The notes beneath the pieces are model-generated. The model was given only the letters and a program-made list of their open reading frames with translations, was not told where the DNA came from and ran no database searches. A stretch of 13,834 nt of DNA from CAZAEL01 sp964484135 (GTDB taxonomy: Bacteria; Elusimicrobiota; Elusimicrobia; FEN-1173): NCBI GenBank assembly GCA_964484135.1, contig CAZAEL010000056.1, forward strand, positions 1-13,834. The letters run 5' to 3'. Shown piece by piece: positions 12,484 to 13,834 of the stretch. Each line of letters starts with the position of its first letter. The stretch's first letter is position 1. Made by a program: the position numbers and the translations under genes.

Positions 12484-12792
12484 ATGGAAACCCTGAAAGG
12501 CTTTATGGAACAACCCATCCCCTGGCCGCTCATCAGCCCGGCGGCGGTGATGGCCGCGGCCGGCATCTGGCTTTTCGTGCGGCTGGCGCGCAAGCTGGCG
12601 TGGAAGAGCGTGGAGCTGGCGTTCCTCATCCTCTGCGCGTCCGCGGTGTCCTTCCTGTGCGGAGGGCTGTTCTTCCGCAAGCTCCGGGTGCCGGACGTGG
12701 ACAAACAGATCCACAACTTTGAGCGGACCGTGGAGGAAGTCCAGGAGGAAATCCAGGAATCGCTGGACAAGGTCAACGAGGGGGTCCGTTGA
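12484..12792 (+). CDS. Small two-helix membrane protein with coiled-coil tail
   Basis: A 102-residue protein I do not recognise. Two hydrophobic helices lie at about residues 16-32 and 41-61, with an RLARKLAWK basic loop between. The C-terminal 35 residues (VDKQIHNFERTVEEVQEEIQESLDKVNEG) show heptad-like acidic coiled-coil character. The basic loop predicts the loop in the cytoplasm, which would put the tail outside; the opposite topology is possible. GGAG at 12473-12476 lies 7 nt before the ATG. Its stop overlaps the kinase start (TTGA), so the two are translationally coupled. Inference: a membrane partner or sensor for the kinase, which has no membrane helix of its own. Confidence 0.75.
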   Translation: METLKGFMEQPIPWPLISPAAVMAAAGIWLFVRLARKLAWKSVELAFLILCASAVSFLCGGLFFRKLRVPDVDKQIHNFERTVEEVQEEIQESLDKVNEGVR

Positions 12793-13834
12793 AAAAACGT
12801 CCCGCATCCGTCAAAACCAAGAAAGCCCGGATCGGGAAAACCGCGGACGGGCCCGACAACCCTTCCCCGCTCCTCAAGAGCGTGTACCGGGCCGTGGTGG
12901 AGGACAGCCCGGCCGGCATGCTGGTCCTGGGCGAAGGCAGCGCCGTCGTGTACGCCAACCGCCGGGCGCGGGAGCTCCTCTCCCGGGACAAGGGCCCCTT
13001 GGAGGGAAAACCCGTGGAAAGCGTGCTGGACCCGGCCAGCCTGGACGATTTCGCCAAGCACCTGGCCGAGGCCCGGTCCGGCAAGGCCATGCGTTTTGAT
13101 CTGCCCATGCACCACCCCGCCCTGGGCCAGCGCATCCTGGGCTGCGGGTTGACGCCGCTGAAGGGGCCGGACGGACGGGTGGCGGGCGTGCTGGCCATGA
13201 TGAGAGACATCACGGACGAAAAGGCCCTGCAGGAGCGCATGACCCGCAACGACAAGCTCATCTCCCTGGGCGGCCTGCTGTCCGGCATCGCCCACGACAT
13301 GAACAACCCCCTCACCGTGATCTGGGGCTGCGTCCAGCTCATGCGTCAGGAAACGCTTTCCGACAGCGCCAAGTTCTGCGTCACCAAGATCGAAAACTCC
13401 ACCTCCATCGCCCGGCGGCTGGTGTCCAACCTGTTGACGTACGTGCGGGGCCGGGACACGGAAAAAAAGCCCGCGGACCCCAACGCGGTCATCAAGGGCG
13501 TGGTGGAGCTCATGGCGTACGTGCTCCGGGAATCCTTCGTCGAGGTGGAGCTCCGCCTGCGGGAGGGCCTCCCCACGGCCACCCTGGACATGAGCCGGCT
13601 CCAGCAGCTGATCATGAACCTCCTGCAGAACGCGGTGCAGGCCATTCAAGAGGCCAAGATCCGGCCCGGCCGCATCGTCATTTCCACCTCCAAGACGCAG
13701 GACAACGTGGTCATCGAGGTGGCGGACAACGGCCCCGGCATCCCGGAACCGGTGCGCGCCAAGATCTTCGAGCCCTTCTTCACCACCAAGGCCCAGGGCA
13801 CGGGCCTGGGCTTGAACATCTGCTACGGCATCGT
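12789..13834 (+). CDS. PAS-domain sensor histidine kinase (NtrB-like), 3' end cut by window edge
   Basis: 348 codons are visible and the frame is open at the right edge. Residues 1-25 are lysine-rich. A PAS domain spans about 30-145 (VVEDSPAGMLVL, then DITDEKAL at its end). The HisKA dimerisation domain has the H-box GIAHDMNNPL with phosphorylated His169. The ATPase domain has the N-box with Asn281 (NLLQNAVQAI), the D-box DNGPGI at 313-318, FEPFFTTK at 328-334 and GTGLGL at 337-342. Little more than the last strands of the domain is missing. A receiver domain beyond the edge cannot be excluded. No signal peptide or membrane helix is seen, so it is cytosolic. The TTG start at 12789 overlaps the preceding stop and gives MKKRPAS. 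Its response regulator would be expected just downstream, outside the window. Confidence 0.93.
   Translation, partial: MKKRPASVKTKKARIGKTADGPDNPSPLLKSVYRAVVEDSPAGMLVLGEGSAVVYANRRARELLSRDKGPLEGKPVESVLDPASLDDFAKHLAEARSGKAMRFDLPMHHPALGQRILGCGLTPLKGPDGRVAGVLAMMRDITDEKALQERMTRNDKLISLGGLLSGIAHDMNNPLTVIWGCVQLMRQETLSDSAKFCVTKIENSTSIARRLVSNLLTYVRGRDTEKKPADPNAVIKGVVELMAYVLRESFVEVELRLREGLPTATLDMSRLQQLIMNLLQNAVQAIQEAKIRPGRIVISTSKTQDNVVIEVADNGPGIPEPVRAKIFEPFFTTKAQGTGLGLNICYGI

Overview
The window is high-GC bacterial chromosome. It comes from a Gram-negative (diderm) organism: it encodes a short Omp85-type outer-membrane protein, a second exported protein that looks like an outer-membrane beta-barrel, a lipoprotein metallopeptidase and a periplasmic DsbA-like thiol protein. 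Gene density is high, several adjacent genes overlap by 4 nt with GTG or TTG starts, and tRNA genes sit singly between operons. A 100-N scaffold gap flanked by identical 55-bp sequences points to a metagenome or draft short-read assembly. The sequence alone does not let me name a phylum.

Layout. 1-575 (minus): 5' part of a queC-like 7-cyano-7-deazaguanine synthase, running off the left edge. 735-806: tRNA-Val(TAC) with its own promoter and a terminator overlapping its 3' end. 807-1637: protein-free, repeat-rich stretch around an intact tRNA-Asp(GTC). It holds tRNA-Asp debris on the upstream side, a 54-bp duplication of the tRNA 3' end on the downstream side, a twice-occurring 27-nt motif, the assembly gap and several hairpins. 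1638-2060: small six-cysteine protein of unknown function with a strong terminator. 2216-2653: lysine/alanine-rich tail fused to a translation-factor-like beta-barrel.

2750-5000 (plus): tightly overlapping operon of a membrane-anchored DsbA-like thioredoxin, a MauE/DoxX-type redox membrane protein and a DegT-family PLP aminotransferase. It converges with a minus-strand GT-C-like membrane glycosyltransferase (4985-6193). Diverging from the latter are an M48 lipoprotein peptidase with an extra C-terminal PsbP-like domain (6227-7510) and a signal-peptide-bearing putative outer-membrane barrel (7525-8463). Then come tRNA-Phe(GAA), the minus-strand Omp85/TamA-like protein (8651-10279), a divergent bifunctional class II aldolase/short-chain dehydrogenase (10388-12460), a small two-helix membrane protein with a coiled-coil tail (12484-12792), and a soluble PAS-containing histidine kinase cut by the right edge (12789-13834).

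Much of the window concerns the cell envelope: thiol redox, sugar modification, proteolysis and outer-membrane proteins. No complete mobile element, CRISPR array, integrase, transposase or recognisable defence system is present. The least explained part is the tRNA-Asp-centred repeat region with the structured leader of the six-cysteine gene. I report it as the best candidate for something undescribed, with the warning that assembly error there must be excluded first.
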